From assembly GCA_944989445.1 (NCBI GenBank), contig CALYLW010001097.1:687598-751597 (forward strand): DNA of 64,000 nucleotides, written 5' to 3'. Positions 10,403 through 22,771 of this stretch are shown piece after piece. The translations under genes were made by a program, and so were the position numbers. This DNA comes from Ampullaceana balthica. Its lineage: Eukaryota; Mollusca; Gastropoda; Lymnaeidae. Under the pieces are notes generated by a model. That model had not been told where the DNA came from and ran no database searches. It saw nothing but the letters and a program-made list of their open reading frames with translations. The first letter of the stretch is position 1. Every line of letters starts with the position of its first letter.

Positions 10403-11300
10403 TTAATTGAGTTTAATAAACATCAGAATAATACAGGGTATTATGAATTTCAAAAATCGGTCAACAGTACATACGCCTTCAGAGACATATCTCAAAATGA
10501 AAGAAATTTGATCTGCAGGAGAAATGTCCGGAGTAGAATCCACAGATATAGAGAAATATTTAGCATGTTTTATCTCAGTCACGATTGTATTTATCACCAT
10601 TTCTACCACGATATTGATCATTTCATCGCATATTTATCACGAAAGATGTGATTTGTGCCACTTCCTTTGTTACATTATCTGTACGTCCAGAAAAGTCTCG
10701 AACTCAGCCAAAAGTTCTAGGGTCATAACATAGTTCCAACTATTTGTTAAAAATCCAAATCTATCATGGAAACCTAAACGGCAATCCGCGTGCAGGAAGT
10801 GACGTCACAACAGCCACAATGCGCCTCCAAACATCATGCCAGAATTTTATTTCTTCTTCCGTTTGAAGAACACGACTCTTGTCAACTCTGCCGCCATCAT
10901 TCTTCCTAGCTATTAGTGTCGCAAGTGCTGACCTGTGTTCGTCCGAAATCTCATGTTCCTTCATTCTTTGAACTGCTTTTTTCAAGTCGCTGAACGCTTC
11001 ATTATGAGTGACCGCGATTTCCCAATCATCTTACAAGGAGCGCAAAACACTGCACCCTTGCTCTTCGAAAATACGAGTATGAGCCAAAGTCGAGGTCGTG
11101 TTTCACCATTGCTTAAGTTCGGTTAAAAAGTGACAGCGATAGATATCTGAATTTATCTGAGTACTGACGCCTTGAAAAAGAAAGGTCGGCTTCAATATTT
11201 CGTTTCAAGCTATTTTGAACAAGGTACTCCAATGTAACTTCGTCTAGCATCCACTCAGCAGGATCTTCACTTAAAGAAGAATTAGATTAAGAATTTTATA
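10403..11300 (-). pseudogene. hAT transposase relic (ZMYM/TTF, DUF4371-type)
   Basis: Minus-strand fragments in different frames follow the order of a ZMYM-like hAT transposase. An N-terminal piece reads DPAEWMLDEVTLEYL. Next comes a region like the TTF zinc finger (KGAVFCAPCKMIG). A middle piece has EHEISDEHRSALATL and EEIKFWHDVWRRIVAVV. A DUF4371 piece has EIKHAKYFSISVDSTPDIS and ISFILRYVSE. Stops and frameshifts separate them. The catalytic C-terminal half is missing, probably replaced by later insertions or deleted. Confidence 0.75.
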
Positions 11301-11659
11301 AATACTCGTTTTTTTTTGTAGCTGTTGTGGGTTTTTCAGAAATAATGATTTCAGGTAACTAGTTGCAGGCAGACACGTTTGTTGGAGTTGCCTGTTGAGT
11401 GTCATCAGCAGCATCGCTGCAACTGCCACTGTCTACTGCCCTAGCACTACTAGTACTGGAACTAGAGCCAGAACTAGGTCTAGAAGTAAACGAGACGAAA
11501 GATGTGTTTAAGTTTAACTTAGGTTATGCTTTACGAAGAAGCTCTTTTTCTTTTTGGATTTTTAAAATCCTTTATATTAACTCGTGGTGTCTGGTTGCTT
11601 GCTTGCACCCTTGCACCCTTGCTTGTCGCCAAAACTTTGGATCGATTATTAACCCACTT

Positions 11660-11790
11660 CATCGTAAGCTAGCCAGCTGAAATTTTGAAGGCAGTTTTGT
11701 ACCGATGATAAAAACAATGTATCAAAATTTCAGATCAATCGCATGGACTGTAATTAAATTATTGATTTTTTAGATTATTTTATTTATTCC
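11660..11790. repeat. Dispersed repeat, copy 1
   Basis: About 130 bp shared with 15530-15665, including GTATCAAAATTTCAGATC and a CTGTAATTAAATTA-like end. Possibly a SINE or MITE core; family unknown. Confidence 0.65.
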
Positions 11791-11997
11791 CATGTATCAT
11801 GTTATTTTTTGAGATAGAGTGTCGAGGTGCGTATTATATTGAACAACCTTTCTGTCGCGCAATAAGGTGCGTATTTTATTGACAACACTTTTTATAAACA
11901 TATACCTGATCGGTGCGCACTATATTAAATATGTTTTACGACACAACTGCAATTTTGTATTTTTGGATGGTCTTGCGCTGCGTATTATAATGAACAT

Positions 11998-14548
11998 CGA
12001 TCGCGCCAATGGCACCAGCTGGACCTCATCATCACCAGGCGTGCACAACTGGCTAGCGTCCTACTTACCCGCAGCTATCACAGCGCCGACTGCGACACGG
12101 ATCACTCCCTTGTGGCCAGCAAGGTGCGAATTATGAGGAAAAACTCGTACCACACCAAGAAAAAGGGATGTCTACGCATTAACACCTTCTGCTTGAAAGA
12201 CCCTGTGATAACGCAGCTATTCACTGACAAAGTGAAGGAAGGTCTCCCAAAGACGTCCCCAAGTGTCACCATTGACTCCAAATGGACACATCTCAGAAAC
12301 ACAATCTATACATCAGCAATACATGCCTTTGGCAAGAAAACTCACAAAAATACGGACTGGTTTGATGAATATTGGGACGAGATGAAACCCGTCACTGAAG
12401 CCAAAAGGAAAGCTCTTATGGCCTACAAGGAAAAGCCCACACCCGACAGGCTGCATGCCTTAAAAACACCAAAGTCACATGCACAAAAAGTTGCCCGTCA
12501 ATGTGCCAATACCTACTGGCTAAACCTCTGCTCCAGCATACAATCAGCTGCAGACATGGGCAATGACAAAGCCATGTACGAAAATATCAAAAGAGCATCT
12601 GGCCCTTTGACGTCCAAAGTTTCCCCCCTAAAGTCCAAAAGTGGAGACCTTATCCAAGACCAGGCAGGACAGCTAAAACGGTGGGTTGAGCATTATCTGG
12701 AACTGTACTCAACAGTTACCACAGTCTCCAGCACCGCTCTAGATGACATCCCCGATATGCCTCTCATGGAAGAACTTGATATCATGCCCACACAGGAAGA
12801 GCTGAGCAAATCAATTGGCAGCCTAGCTTGTGGAAAAGCCCCTGGGAATGATGGCATACCACCGGAAGCTCTACGTGGCAAGACAGCCTTACTACAGCCA
12901 TTGCACGAGCTTCTGTCCCTCTGCTGGGAACAGGGCTACATCCCCCAAGACCTAAAGGATGCAAATATAGTGACACTATATAAAAACAAGGGTGATAGAA
13001 GTGACTGCAATAACTATCGTGGCATCTCACTCCTTAGTATTGTAGGAAAGGCCTTCGCCCGTGTCATACTAACACGTTTACAGAGTCTAGCATCCCGTGT
13101 CTATCCAGAATCTCAGTGCGGTTTCCAGGCTGGTCGGTCTACCATAGACATAGTGTTCTTCATACGGCAGCTCCAGGAAAAATGCAGAGAGCAACAGATG
13201 CCACTATAAATTGCCTATGTGGACTTTACGAAAGCCTTTGATTTCGTCAGTCGCAACGGGCTATTCCAAATCCTGGTAAAAATCGGCTGTCCCCCACACC
13301 TACTCGCCATCATCAGGCAGTTCCATGATAATATGCAGTGCACAGTGCAGTTCGATGGAGCTACGCCAGAAGCCTTTCCTGTCAGCAGCGGAGTTAAACA
13401 AGGTTGTGTACTTGCACCTACACTGTTCGCAATATTCTTCTCTGTACTGCTTCGATACGCATTCAAGGATAGCAGTGATGGGATCTGGTTACACACCAGA
13501 GCTGATGGAGAACTTTTTCAACACTACCCGCCTCCGAGCCAAGACCAAAACGACAGATATCCTAATTCGTGAGCTACTCTTTGCGGGTGATGCGGCATTA
13601 ACAGCACACGCAGAAACTGGTTTGCAATAACTCGTGTCAAGCTTCTCCAACGCCTGCAAAAAATTTGGTCTGCAAATCAGCTTGAAAAAGACAAACATCA
13701 TGGCCCAAGACACACAACCTCCTCCTACCATCAATATCGAAAATGAAAACTTGGAGGTTGTGGACAGCTTCACCTACTTGGGTTCCAAGGTCTCCAATAC
13801 ATTGTCCATTGAAGAGGAAATAAACAGTAGTATTGGCAAAGCAGCTGCCACAATGGCTAAATTAAGCAAACGGGTCTGGCAAAACACCAAGTTAACAGAG
13901 AAAACCAAACTGTGTGTCTATAGAGCCTGCGTCATTAGTACACTGCTATACGGGAGCGAGACATGGACCACATATACATCCCAAGAGCGCAAGCTTAATA
14001 GCTTCCACTTGAGATGCCTGCGACGAATCCTAGGCATTTAAAAGCAAGACAAGGTGCCTAATACTGAGGTCCTAATGCGTGCCAATACCCAAAGCATGTT
14101 CTCAATCCTTAGTGAAAGACGCCTGAGGACATGTTAAAAGAATGACCCTGGCCGAATCCCCAAGGATCTGCTATATGGAGAACTGGCATTGGGAAAGAGG
14201 AAGACTGGTCGCCCATGTCTTCGATTTAAAGATGTCTGCCAAAGGGACATGAAAGCAGCCAGAATACGCACAAGCGACTGGGAGTGTAAGGCAGAAGACG
14301 GATCTACGTGGCGCACAGTTGTCAAAGAGGGCGTCATAGTAGCCGAGGAGCGTAGGATGGAGGAGGCTACAGAAAGAAGAGCTAGGAGAAAGGCCAAAAC
14401 ATTTGGTAGCACAGAATTCGTGTGTAAAAGCTGTGGTAAAGACTGTCACTCAAGGATAGGACTGCACAGCCACTCGAAGAAATGCAACCCAACTCAACGG
14501 TGATGCACCATCGTCTCGCGAGACGGAAGGATGCCGATTATTATTATG
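11998..14548 (+). mobile_element. 5'-truncated LINE nested in the hAT element
   Basis: The element starts inside the endonuclease domain and ends in a short ATT-rich tail. Candidate 8-bp target duplications atgaacat lie at 11990-11997 and 14549-14556. It differs from the LINE at 1085-4785 in protein sequence and in having a C-terminal zinc-binding motif. I do not assign a clade. Confidence 0.75.
12004..14503 (+). pseudogene. LINE ORF2 relic: endonuclease end, RT, C-terminal zinc finger
   Basis: The frame opens with an endonuclease C-terminus (WHQLDLIITRR, DCDTDHSLV) and runs through the RT (GNDGIPPEAL, NNYRGISLL, YVDFTKAFD, GVKQGCVLAPTLF). It ends with a Cys/His motif (CKSCGKDCHSRIGLHSHSKK). 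Damage includes TAA at 13207-13209, a frameshift near 13520, TAA at 13628-13630, TAA at 14039-14041 and paired frameshifts near 14130. The catalytic RT box reads FAGD (13580-13591) where FADD is expected, so a key Asp is lost. Clearly non-functional. Confidence 0.85.
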
Positions 14549-14556
14549 ATGAACAT

Positions 14557-15529
14557 TCTTTTACGTACTATGTTAAACTGTAATTTTACACATGTTAATA
14601 AATATTTATTTTGCATGAAACGTAGTAAGCAAAGTTTGTCACAGGATAACAGAAAAGATTATCTTATCAACTGTTAATCATATTTAAAATGTAATATACA
14701 CGTGTTAGTAATTCACATAAAGGTTTTTATTGTTGTCAAGTCAGTACCTTTTTAAGATCTATTATGACTTGTCAGTTTATGCGCCCATTGGTCCATACAT
14801 TATTACCTTTACATAATCAAAAAGATGTAAATAAAAAATTGTAGCTATTTACTAATATGAATAACAACGAACTATTTATTTTGCATGAAACCTTGAAGTA
14901 AAGTTAAGCACTGGATAAAAGAAAATATTAAAGTATCAACTTTAATATAAACGTTTTAGGAATTCTAATAAACGTTTTCATTATTGTAAAGTCAGCATCC
15001 CTTCCAGTTTCATATTAAAAGCAAAGATGTTTAATTAAAAATTAGTCTAAGACGCATTAAAATATTGCATGTAAATAACAATTTTTAAAAAATATTGTGG
15101 GGAGGAGTCCGATTTTTAAATATGCTATTTTTTTAAACATACAAATATGCAATCTCAAAGTGTATAAAAGAAAAACAAACGCTAAACTGAAGCATAAGTT
15201 GACAAATTTCATTTTCAGTAATAAATAATGGCTTTGTAGTTCAAAACGCATCGAAACTTGACAACCGAACGACAACCAATTGTAAATTCCATGAACAGAA
15301 AAACAAATGTTATATATTAATATATAAAATTAAATTTATAATTACGTACGTAATATTGACATGGACACATACACAAAAACGGACATTTAATACAAAAAAA
15401 TAATAATAATATTAATCAAATCAAATAAAACATTGCTCTTTTTAAATCCCTTATATTAACTTCACCGCCGACTCGTTCGGCGTTCGTTCGTCCCGTCCGC
15501 CCGCCCACCCGCGGAAAAACAAAAGTCTA
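14557..15529. other. AT-rich hAT interior, nothing recognised
   Basis: Two loosely similar stretches (near 14590-14740 and 14870-15000) share TATTTATTTTGCATGAAAC and look like an old imperfect duplication. A GC-rich patch lies near 15480-15515. No transposase frame was seen. Confidence 0.45.
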
Positions 15530-15665
15530 AAATGACCCACTTCCAGTGAAGCCATCGAGCTGAAATTTGGCACACGGACCCGTCTCACCTAACAATGCAT
15601 CGTATCAAAATTTCAGATCGATCGAACGTACCGTAATTAAATTAATGAATTTTTAGTTTATCTAT
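15530..15665. repeat. Dispersed repeat, copy 2
   Basis: Counterpart of 11660-11790, sharing GTATCAAAATTTCAGATCGA and the following GTAATTAAATTA stretch. Adjacent sequence (15876-15915 and 16128-16170) contains two further related lines with AAAAACTTTGTTTTT. Confidence 0.6.
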
Positions 15666-16734
15666 ACTATATAAATCACTATTTAGAATGTTTAGTTTGT
15701 CGTCTGCTAGAGTTTTGACCTAGTTTTAAAGCCAAGGGAGATAATTAGGTTTCAGTTTTTAAATGTTTGGAACCGTCTCTCTCTCTGTCGTTCGTCATGC
15801 CCGTCCGCGACGCCCGACGCGGTGACAAGACCTTTCCCCTCTCCCACCCCACGGGTTAAAAGCAAATATAAGGGATTTATAGTCAAAAACTTTGTTTTTA
15901 CGGGGTTGTTTTATTACTTCGTTCCCTTCACACATTAATAAAAGCTCAAATAATGACGTCACGTCACAATATGTTATGGTGAGCAACACATTTTGTTATA
16001 ATCTCGAAAGCAACTTTTCATTTTTTTAAATCGGGAGTTACCTCGCATAGCGTAGGACTGACTGACAGACACTACTGACTTGCGTGACAATTGCAAATTA
16101 TATAGTTTTATAATGTCTCGTACATAAAGGATTCATAGTAAAAAACTTTGTTTTTCTACGTTTTTTTAATTCTTTATTCTGGAACCCACTAAGATTTTAA
16201 TTGAAGTCATACACCGTGATATCGGTAGTTTCTATTACGAATATAAAAGAGAGGGTCATTAAACAATAGAACTTTGTTTCATTATTTGGAACAATGCTTT
16301 TATGCTTCATTTTGTTGTTTAGTTGTTAATTTGTTCAAGACAATTTCGGTTTTCCTCAACTTTTCTTCATTCAAGATTTGTTCTCTTGGTTAAAGTAAAT
16401 CTTTTTTTTAAGCTTATGTAAAGATTCCACCACCGTGTCCCCTAGGCTGGCTGTGGCCCTAGGCCGGGGCCTTGTAGGACTAGGCAGAAATCCGGCCCTG
16501 GCAGTACGCGAGGAAAAACACAAATAAACATGGATGACAAAATAATTCGCTAAATTCTTTACATCAATTTTAGGGACTAAAACCCATGCTATTGATTAAT
16601 CTGTCAATTTTCCACCCTTTCCATCTTAAAAAAATTGTATGTCTTGAGATTTGACGACGCAAAATATTTTTTGTAAAGTTTGCTCGTTACTATTTATAGA
16701 TTTCGTCACAGATCGAGGTCCATGACTACATAAT

Positions 16735-16892
16735 TTAAGTTTACATCACCAATAAATCAGAAATTATACAGTTTACATCACCAACCAATCAGAAATTATA
16801 CAGTTTACATCACCAACCAATCAGAAATTATACAGTTTACATCACCAACCAATCAGAAATTATACAGTTTACATCACCAACCAACCAGAAAA
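16735..16892. repeat. 31-bp tandem repeat, ~5 copies
   Basis: Units contain ACATCACCAACCAATCAG and AAATTATACAGTTT. CCAAT occurs in most copies. Confidence 0.9.
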
Positions 16893-16977
16893 GAATCACT
16901 TGCTTCAAAATTTTAAAAAATCCAAATTATTTCCAACCATTTGGTTTTCGTCAAATGCATTTTAATTCATTTATTTT

Positions 16978-17096
16978 AGACTTTACATAGTTTAGACGTT
17001 ATATATTTTAGACGTTATATTATATTTTAGACGTCATAAATTTTAGACGTTATATATTTTAGATGTTATATATTTTAGACGTTATATATTTTAAAC
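16978..17096. repeat. ~16-bp tandem repeat, ~7 copies
   Basis: Variants of TTTTAGACGTTATATA, irregular in length. Confidence 0.85.
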
Positions 17097-17182
17097 GAAG
17101 TTTTTTATGACATAATTTGTTTAGCTTACGAGCAGCGGTTCTGCCACCGTACTTGAGATTGCAATAATTTGCCTCAGTTAAA

Positions 17183-18314
17183 GTGACACCTTATTTGATG
17201 AAAGTAGAAAGTAATGTCTGCTTGACACCTTATTTGATGAAAGTAGAAAGTAATGTCTGCTTGACACCTTATTTGATGAAAGTAGAAAGTAATGTCTGCT
17301 TGACACCTTATTTGATGAAAGTAGAAAGTAATGTCTGCTTGACACCTTATTTGATGAAAGTAGAAAGTAATGTCTGCTTGACACCTTATTTGATGAAAGT
17401 AGAAAGTAATGTCTGCTTGACACCTTATTTGATGAAAGTAGAAAGTAATGTCTGCTTGACACCTTATTTGATGAAAGTAGAAAGTAATGTCTGCTTGACA
17501 CCTTATTTGATGAAAGTAGAAAGTAATGTCTGCTTGACACCTTATTTGATGAAAGTAGAAAGTAATGTCTGCTTGACACCTTATTTGATGAAAGTAGAAA
17601 GTAATGTCTGCTTGACACCTTATTTGATGAAAGTAGAAAGTAATGTCTGCTTGACACCTTATTTGATGAAAGTAGAAAGTAATGTCTGCTTGACACCTTA
17701 TTTGATGAAAGTAGAAAGTAATGTCTGCTTGACACCTTATTTGATGAAAGTAGAAAGTAATGTCTGCTTGACACCTTATTTGATGAAAGTAGAAAGTAAT
17801 GTCTGCTTGACACCTTATTTGATGAAAGTAGAAAGTAATGTCTGCTTGACACCTTATTTGATGAAAGTAGAAAGTAATGTCTGCTTGACACCTTATTTGA
17901 TGAAAGTAGAAAGTAATGTCTGCTTGACACCTTATTTGATGAAAGTAGAAAGTAATGTCTGCTTGACACCTTATTTGCTGAAAGTAGAAAGTAATGTCTG
18001 CTTGACACCTTATTTGCTGAAAGTAGAAAGTAATGTCTGCTTGACACCTTATTTGCTGAAAGTAGAAAGTAATGTCTGCTTGACACCTTATTTGCTGAAA
18101 GTAGAAAGTAATGTCTGCTTGACACCTTATTTGCTGAAAGTAGAAAGTAATGTCTGCTTGACACCTTATTTGCTGAAAGTAGAAAGTAATGTCTGCTTGA
18201 CACCTTATTTGCTGAAAGTAGAAAGTAATGTCTGCTTGACACCTTATTTGCTGAAAGTAGAAAGTAATGTCTGCTTGACACCTTATTTGCTGAAAGTAGA
18301 AAGTAATGTCTGCT
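17183..18314. repeat. 39-bp satellite, ~29 copies in two blocks
   Basis: Units contain ACACCTTATTTGATGAAAG. The first ~20 copies read TTTGATG and the last 9 read TTTGCTG; almost nothing else varies. Because 39 is a multiple of 3, one + frame and two minus frames stay open over ~380 codons. I treat these as repeat artefacts. Location is intergenic, downstream of the PAQR gene. Confidence 0.95.
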
Positions 18315-18319
18315 GCTGA

Positions 18320-18918
18320 CACATTCTAGACTAATACTCAACAAGCTTACTTTTCCTTAATTCAGATTGAAGTAGAAAACACGATGCAAGCTCTTCATGA
18401 CTTTAGTTCATAGAGTCGCTTCAAATTGCTTGCTAGTAATTTGCTCGCGGTGTTTGGCCGATGAGGAAAACTGGCACATCTTATTTATCAACATATGCAA
18501 AGAGCTGTTCCCATTCTGCTAGAAAAAATTATATTTCTTTCTTTATATTTTCCGATTCCTGCAATTCGCCATATTTGATGTAAACTTTCAAATGATAAGG
18601 TACTGACTTAAGTAGGGTTTACAGTAATGGCCATTACCTCCAAATAAGGATTTTAAAAAAGAAATGTAAAGTTCACATCAACAACCAAGTGGAGACAAAT
18701 CGTCTTCCTTTAAAGTTTAAATAGGACTCTAACTCTAATTAATTTAAACTCCTTGTTTTCAGTCAAACATCATAAAATAATTTCATTTCCTTTTGATGTT
18801 ATTTTTTTCAAACAAAGTTTTTAATTTCACAAATTGTTAGCGAGCCTTGTGAACACAGAATAGCCGCATGCAGCTCTCGAGCCAAGGCTTCGCCACCGTT
18901 GGTATAGAAATATTTTGC
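18320..18918. other. Intergenic DNA downstream of PAQR, nothing recognised
   Basis: No domain, array or splice-bounded frame seen. Part may be PAQR 3' UTR. Confidence 0.45.
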
Positions 18919-19045
18919 ATTGGATGATCAAATCTAATGTTGAAATGATCAAATCTAATGTTGAAGTGATCAAATCCAAAGTTGAGATGATCAAATACTA
19001 TTTTGAAATTATCAAAGCCAATGTTGAAATGATCAAATCTAATGT
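18919..19045. repeat. ~22-bp degenerate repeat, ~6 copies
   Basis: Variants of GATCAAATCTAATGTTGAAA. Confidence 0.85.
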
Positions 19046-19164
19046 TATTTAAGCATGTAAAACTTTTAGTTTAGATTTGGACAAGACTAGGCCAAGGAGA
19101 CCAACCACAAGACAACCACAAGACAACCACAAGACAACCACACCTTAAACAAACAAGGAGTCGA

Positions 19165-19232
19165 GTAAATTAATTGATGTTCTTTAATTGATGTTCTTTA
19201 ATTGATGTTCTTTAATTGATGTTCTTTAATCG
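19165..19232 (-). repeat. 16-bp repeat covering the PAQR stop codon, ~4-5 copies
   Basis: On the minus strand each unit reads ATTAAAGAACATCA. The PAQR coding sequence ends ATCGAT-TAA inside the most upstream unit, so the stop codon itself is part of the repeated unit. A separate short run of ACAACCACAAG repeats lies at 19098-19145. Confidence 0.85.
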
Positions 19233-19813
19233 ATTTTCTTGTTTTCAGCATCTCCAAAGAGCAGCTGAAGATCTTGACAAAGATCTTGATCAGACAGTTG
19301 TCGGCCTGCTGCCACTAGGTGGCAGGAGTGGCATGGATACTCCATGGGGGGTGACTCTGATGTGTCTTCTGATGAAGCGTCCCTAACAACACATGGGATG
19401 ACGGAACGCTGAACACAATAAATAAGAGTGACGACTTCAAGGGCCATAAGCGTGGCAAGAGAGAGAGTCAGGTGACTCAAGTTGGGCTCTAAGTTCTCAC
19501 TGACGCGCGTCACATTGATGTCGTGATCCATGGCCCTAATCATGGCCAACATGGCCATCACGGCCAGAACGTGAAATATCTGGTGGCCGTGGCCGAATAA
19601 GTCAAATCCTCCAGGGAGGAAACTCTCAGGGATTTGGCCGGCGAACGTGATGGCGCAGAGCGCGGTAAGCGTTAAAACGAGGCCAAGATGGTGGAGAGAC
19701 GCGTAGGAACATCCGGGTTCTTGCATGCACTGGTAGTAGCGGGACAGAATGGGTGTGGCAACAAACACTCCCTGGATGGCCACTCCTACCAACATCAAAG
19801 CTTTTCTCTTGGA
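19226..19813 (-). CDS. PAQR: PAQR receptor, exon 4 (residues 198-392)
   Basis: The acceptor TTTTTATCCTCAAG precedes TCC AAG, in phase 0 with exon 3. This exon encodes the later membrane segments. Hydrophobic runs are visible around VGVAIQGVFVATPIL, LGLVLTLTALCAITF, IFHVLAVMAMLAMI and LSLATLMALEVVTLIY. The signature GHGHQIFH (271-278) carries the C-terminal zinc-binding histidines. A ~55-residue cytosolic-looking tail follows, with acidic and Cys-containing stretches, ending ENKKID. The tail makes the protein longer (392 aa) than typical vertebrate membrane progestin receptors, which I recall as ~340-350 aa. The stop codon lies inside a 16-bp tandem repeat. Confidence 0.9.
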   Translation of the reverse strand, partial: SKRKALMLVGVAIQGVFVATPILSRYYQCMQEPGCSYASLHHLGLVLTLTALCAITFAGQIPESFLPGGFDLFGHGHQIFHVLAVMAMLAMIRAMDHDINVTRVSENLEPNLSHLTLSLATLMALEVVTLIYCVQRSVIPCVVRDASSEDTSESPPMEYPCHSCHLVAAGRQLSDQDLCQDLQLLFGDAENKKID

Positions 19814-20574
19814 CTTGAGGATAAAAACATAGATTGAAAATTATGAGAAAAAACTTCTTACTAAATATTTAAACTATATTTTAAACGCTTGTAACATGTG
19901 TAAAATGTATGGGGTAAATATCAGGGGTGGACTGGGCCGCCGGGACACCGGGAAAATTTCCCGGTGGGCCACCAGGACCGGTGATATAATAATTAATAAC
20001 TAATATGCTGTGATATTAGAGGCCACTACCAGGTTGGCGGTCCATAATGTCCAAACCAACAGCAGCCGCACCCTTAGGTAAATAAAGAGCTCCGTACACA
20101 GGGTTGCCAGATTATAATTTGGGTAAAATGCCAAAATGTCGTCCAAAAAGCCTGAAAAAAATTTGACGTCAAACCATAAAACGTTGGCTTTAAAAATCCA
20201 ACATGGCAACCCAGAATATTGTGTCTGTAATCCTACAGCCAATATGCAAGGACAGTACAATGGGTTTACTAAATGGCTGAATGACGTCGCACCTCATGTC
20301 TGGTGCAATGCGCGTGTATTGAATTCTGTTATAGGTGATAACACTCAAACCAAGACCTCTTCAATGAGCCTATTTCAACTGATTAACGCTTGTGCGATGT
20401 TCTTTAGAGAATCGTTTAAAAGAATGGATGTTTGAGTTAATCACCATCAGAAATCAAGACACCAAAGATTAAATAATAATTTATGAAAATTGATGGTGGG
20501 CCAAAGAAAGTGCGTAAAAAAAGTATTTGGAAATGTTGATGATCCAAACTCATCATTGTTAATTGAATTGATTT

Positions 20575-22095
20575 ATACGTTACCAGAACTAACATCATCA
20601 TGTTACGAGAACTAACATCATCATGTTACAAGAACTAACATCATCATGTTACAAGAACTAACATCATCATGTTACAAGAACTAACATCATCATGTTACAA
20701 GAACTAACATCATCATGTTACAAGAACTAACATCATCATGTTACAAGAACTAACATCATCATGTTACAAGAACTAACATCATCATGTTACAAGAACTAGC
20801 ATCATCATGTTACAAGAACTAACATCATCACGTTACAAGAACTAGCATCATCATGTTACAAGAACTAACATCATCACGTTACAAGAACTAACATCATCAT
20901 GTTACAAGAACTAGCATCATCATGTTACAAGAACTAACATCATCATGTTACAAGAACTAGCATCATCACGTTACAAGAACTAACATCATCTTGTTACAAG
21001 AACTAGCATCATCATGTTACAAGAACTAACATCATCACGTTACAAGAACTAACATCATCATGTTACAAGAACTAGCATCATCATGTTACAAGAACTAACA
21101 TCATCACGTTACAAGAACTAGCATCATCATGTTACAAGAACTAGCATCATCATGTTACAAGAACTAGCATCATCACGTTACAAGAACTAACATCATCATG
21201 TTACAAGAACTAACATCATCATGTTACAAGAACTAGCATCATCATGTTACAAGAACTAACATCATCATGTTACAAGAACTAACATCATCATGTTACAAGA
21301 ACTAACATCATCACGTTACAAGAACTAACATCATCATGTTACAAGAACTAGCATCATCATGTTACAAGCACTAACATCATCATGTTACAAGAACTAGCAT
21401 CATCATGTTACAAGAACTAACATCATCATTTTACAAGAACTAGCATCATCATGTTACAAGAACTAACATCATCATGTTACAAGAACTAGCATCATCATGT
21501 TACAAGAACTAACATCATCATGTTACAAGAACTAGCATCATCATGTTACAAGAACTAGCATCATCATGTTACAAGAACTAACATCATCATGTTACAAGAA
21601 CTAGCATCATCATGTTACAAGAACTAACATCATCATGTTACAAGAACTAACATCATCATGTTACAAGAATTAGCATCATCATGTTACAATAACTAACATC
21701 ATCATGTTACAAGAACTAACATCATCATGTTACAAGAACTAGCATCATCATGTTACAAGAACTAGCATCATCATGTTACAAGAACTAACATCATCATGTT
21801 ACAAGAACTAGCATCATCATGTTACAAGAACTAACATCATCATGTTACAAGAACTAACATCATCATGTTACAAGAACTAACATCATCATTTTACAAGAAC
21901 TAGCATCATCATGTTACAAGAACTAACATCATCATGTTACAAGAACTAACATCATCACGTTACAAGAACTAACATCATCACGTTACAAGAACTAACATCA
22001 TCATGTTACAAGAACTAACATCATCATGTTACAAGAACTAACATCATCATGTTACAAGAACTAACATCAGCACGTTACAAGAACTAACATCATCG
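20575..22095. repeat. 23-bp satellite inside the hAT transposase, ~65 copies
   Basis: The unit ACATCATCATGTTACAAGAA plus CTA has a common A/G variant (CTAAC or CTAGC). It grew from transposase codons: the flanking gene reads LPELTSS on both sides of the array. Confidence 0.95.
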
Positions 22096-22771
22096 GACGC
22101 ATTCAATGCAAACTTCAGGGATACAGCTCAAACTTTACTAGATAAGTTTATCAAGTTTGAAACGGTTGTAACTGCAAAACTATACTTAAGAATATTCCAG
22201 CACACAGGATCGTTTTCTAATTATTTACAAACCACCGGAATGGATGCACTTCAAGCTTACCGTAATGTAGATTGTACTGATAAGTTGTTAAAAATATTTC
22301 CAGAGATTTCGATGGTGTTTTCGACAGTGCCAAAAGATTTGTTTCCTGTGCCAATAACAAGTTGGAAGAAGAAAATGTTGAAATTACCATTTTGTAGAGA
22401 AACTTTTACACCAACCAAAATTGATGTCTGATGAGAGAATAACGCACGTGGTAGTAGGAAATAATGCAGCGGACAGTTATCGCATTGAAGTTCATAATTG
22501 CGTCATGGACAAAATTGTAAAAACTTTTGAAAAGCGATTTAAAAGTCACGATTCCTTATACGCAGATATTGTCTGTCTTGATCCACAGAAATTTGAGGAT
22601 ATTAAACAACAAGGTTTGGCTACATCAGCGATAAAGCGTCTTAGCAGTTTTCTCGTTAAACTTAAATTCGATGAAAGCGCCTTAGCGACTAATCTCACAG
22701 AACAGCTAATTGGCTGCGCAGAAATGGGACAAATTTAAATAATGTACCGGACGAATACCTTCTCCAAATGT

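Larger units (their letters stand above)
10305..16500. mobile_element. Degenerate hAT transposon with perfect 8-bp target duplication
   Basis: The duplication gcagtacg lies at 10297-10304 and again at 16501-16508. The ends begin CAGGCCCTTAGGC and, from the right, CAGGGCCGGATTT, so the inverted repeats are short and imperfect. Inside are minus-strand DUF4371/ZMYM-type hAT transposase relics (10403-11300), a nested LINE (11998-14548) and two copies of a dispersed repeat. The boundaries rest on the duplication and on both ends starting CAGG-CC. Confidence 0.75.

Noticed and set aside
17174..18344. Three overlapping open frames of ~380 codons
   Set aside because: All come from a 39-bp repeat whose length is a multiple of 3. 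No start context, splice site or domain, and frames are open on both strands.
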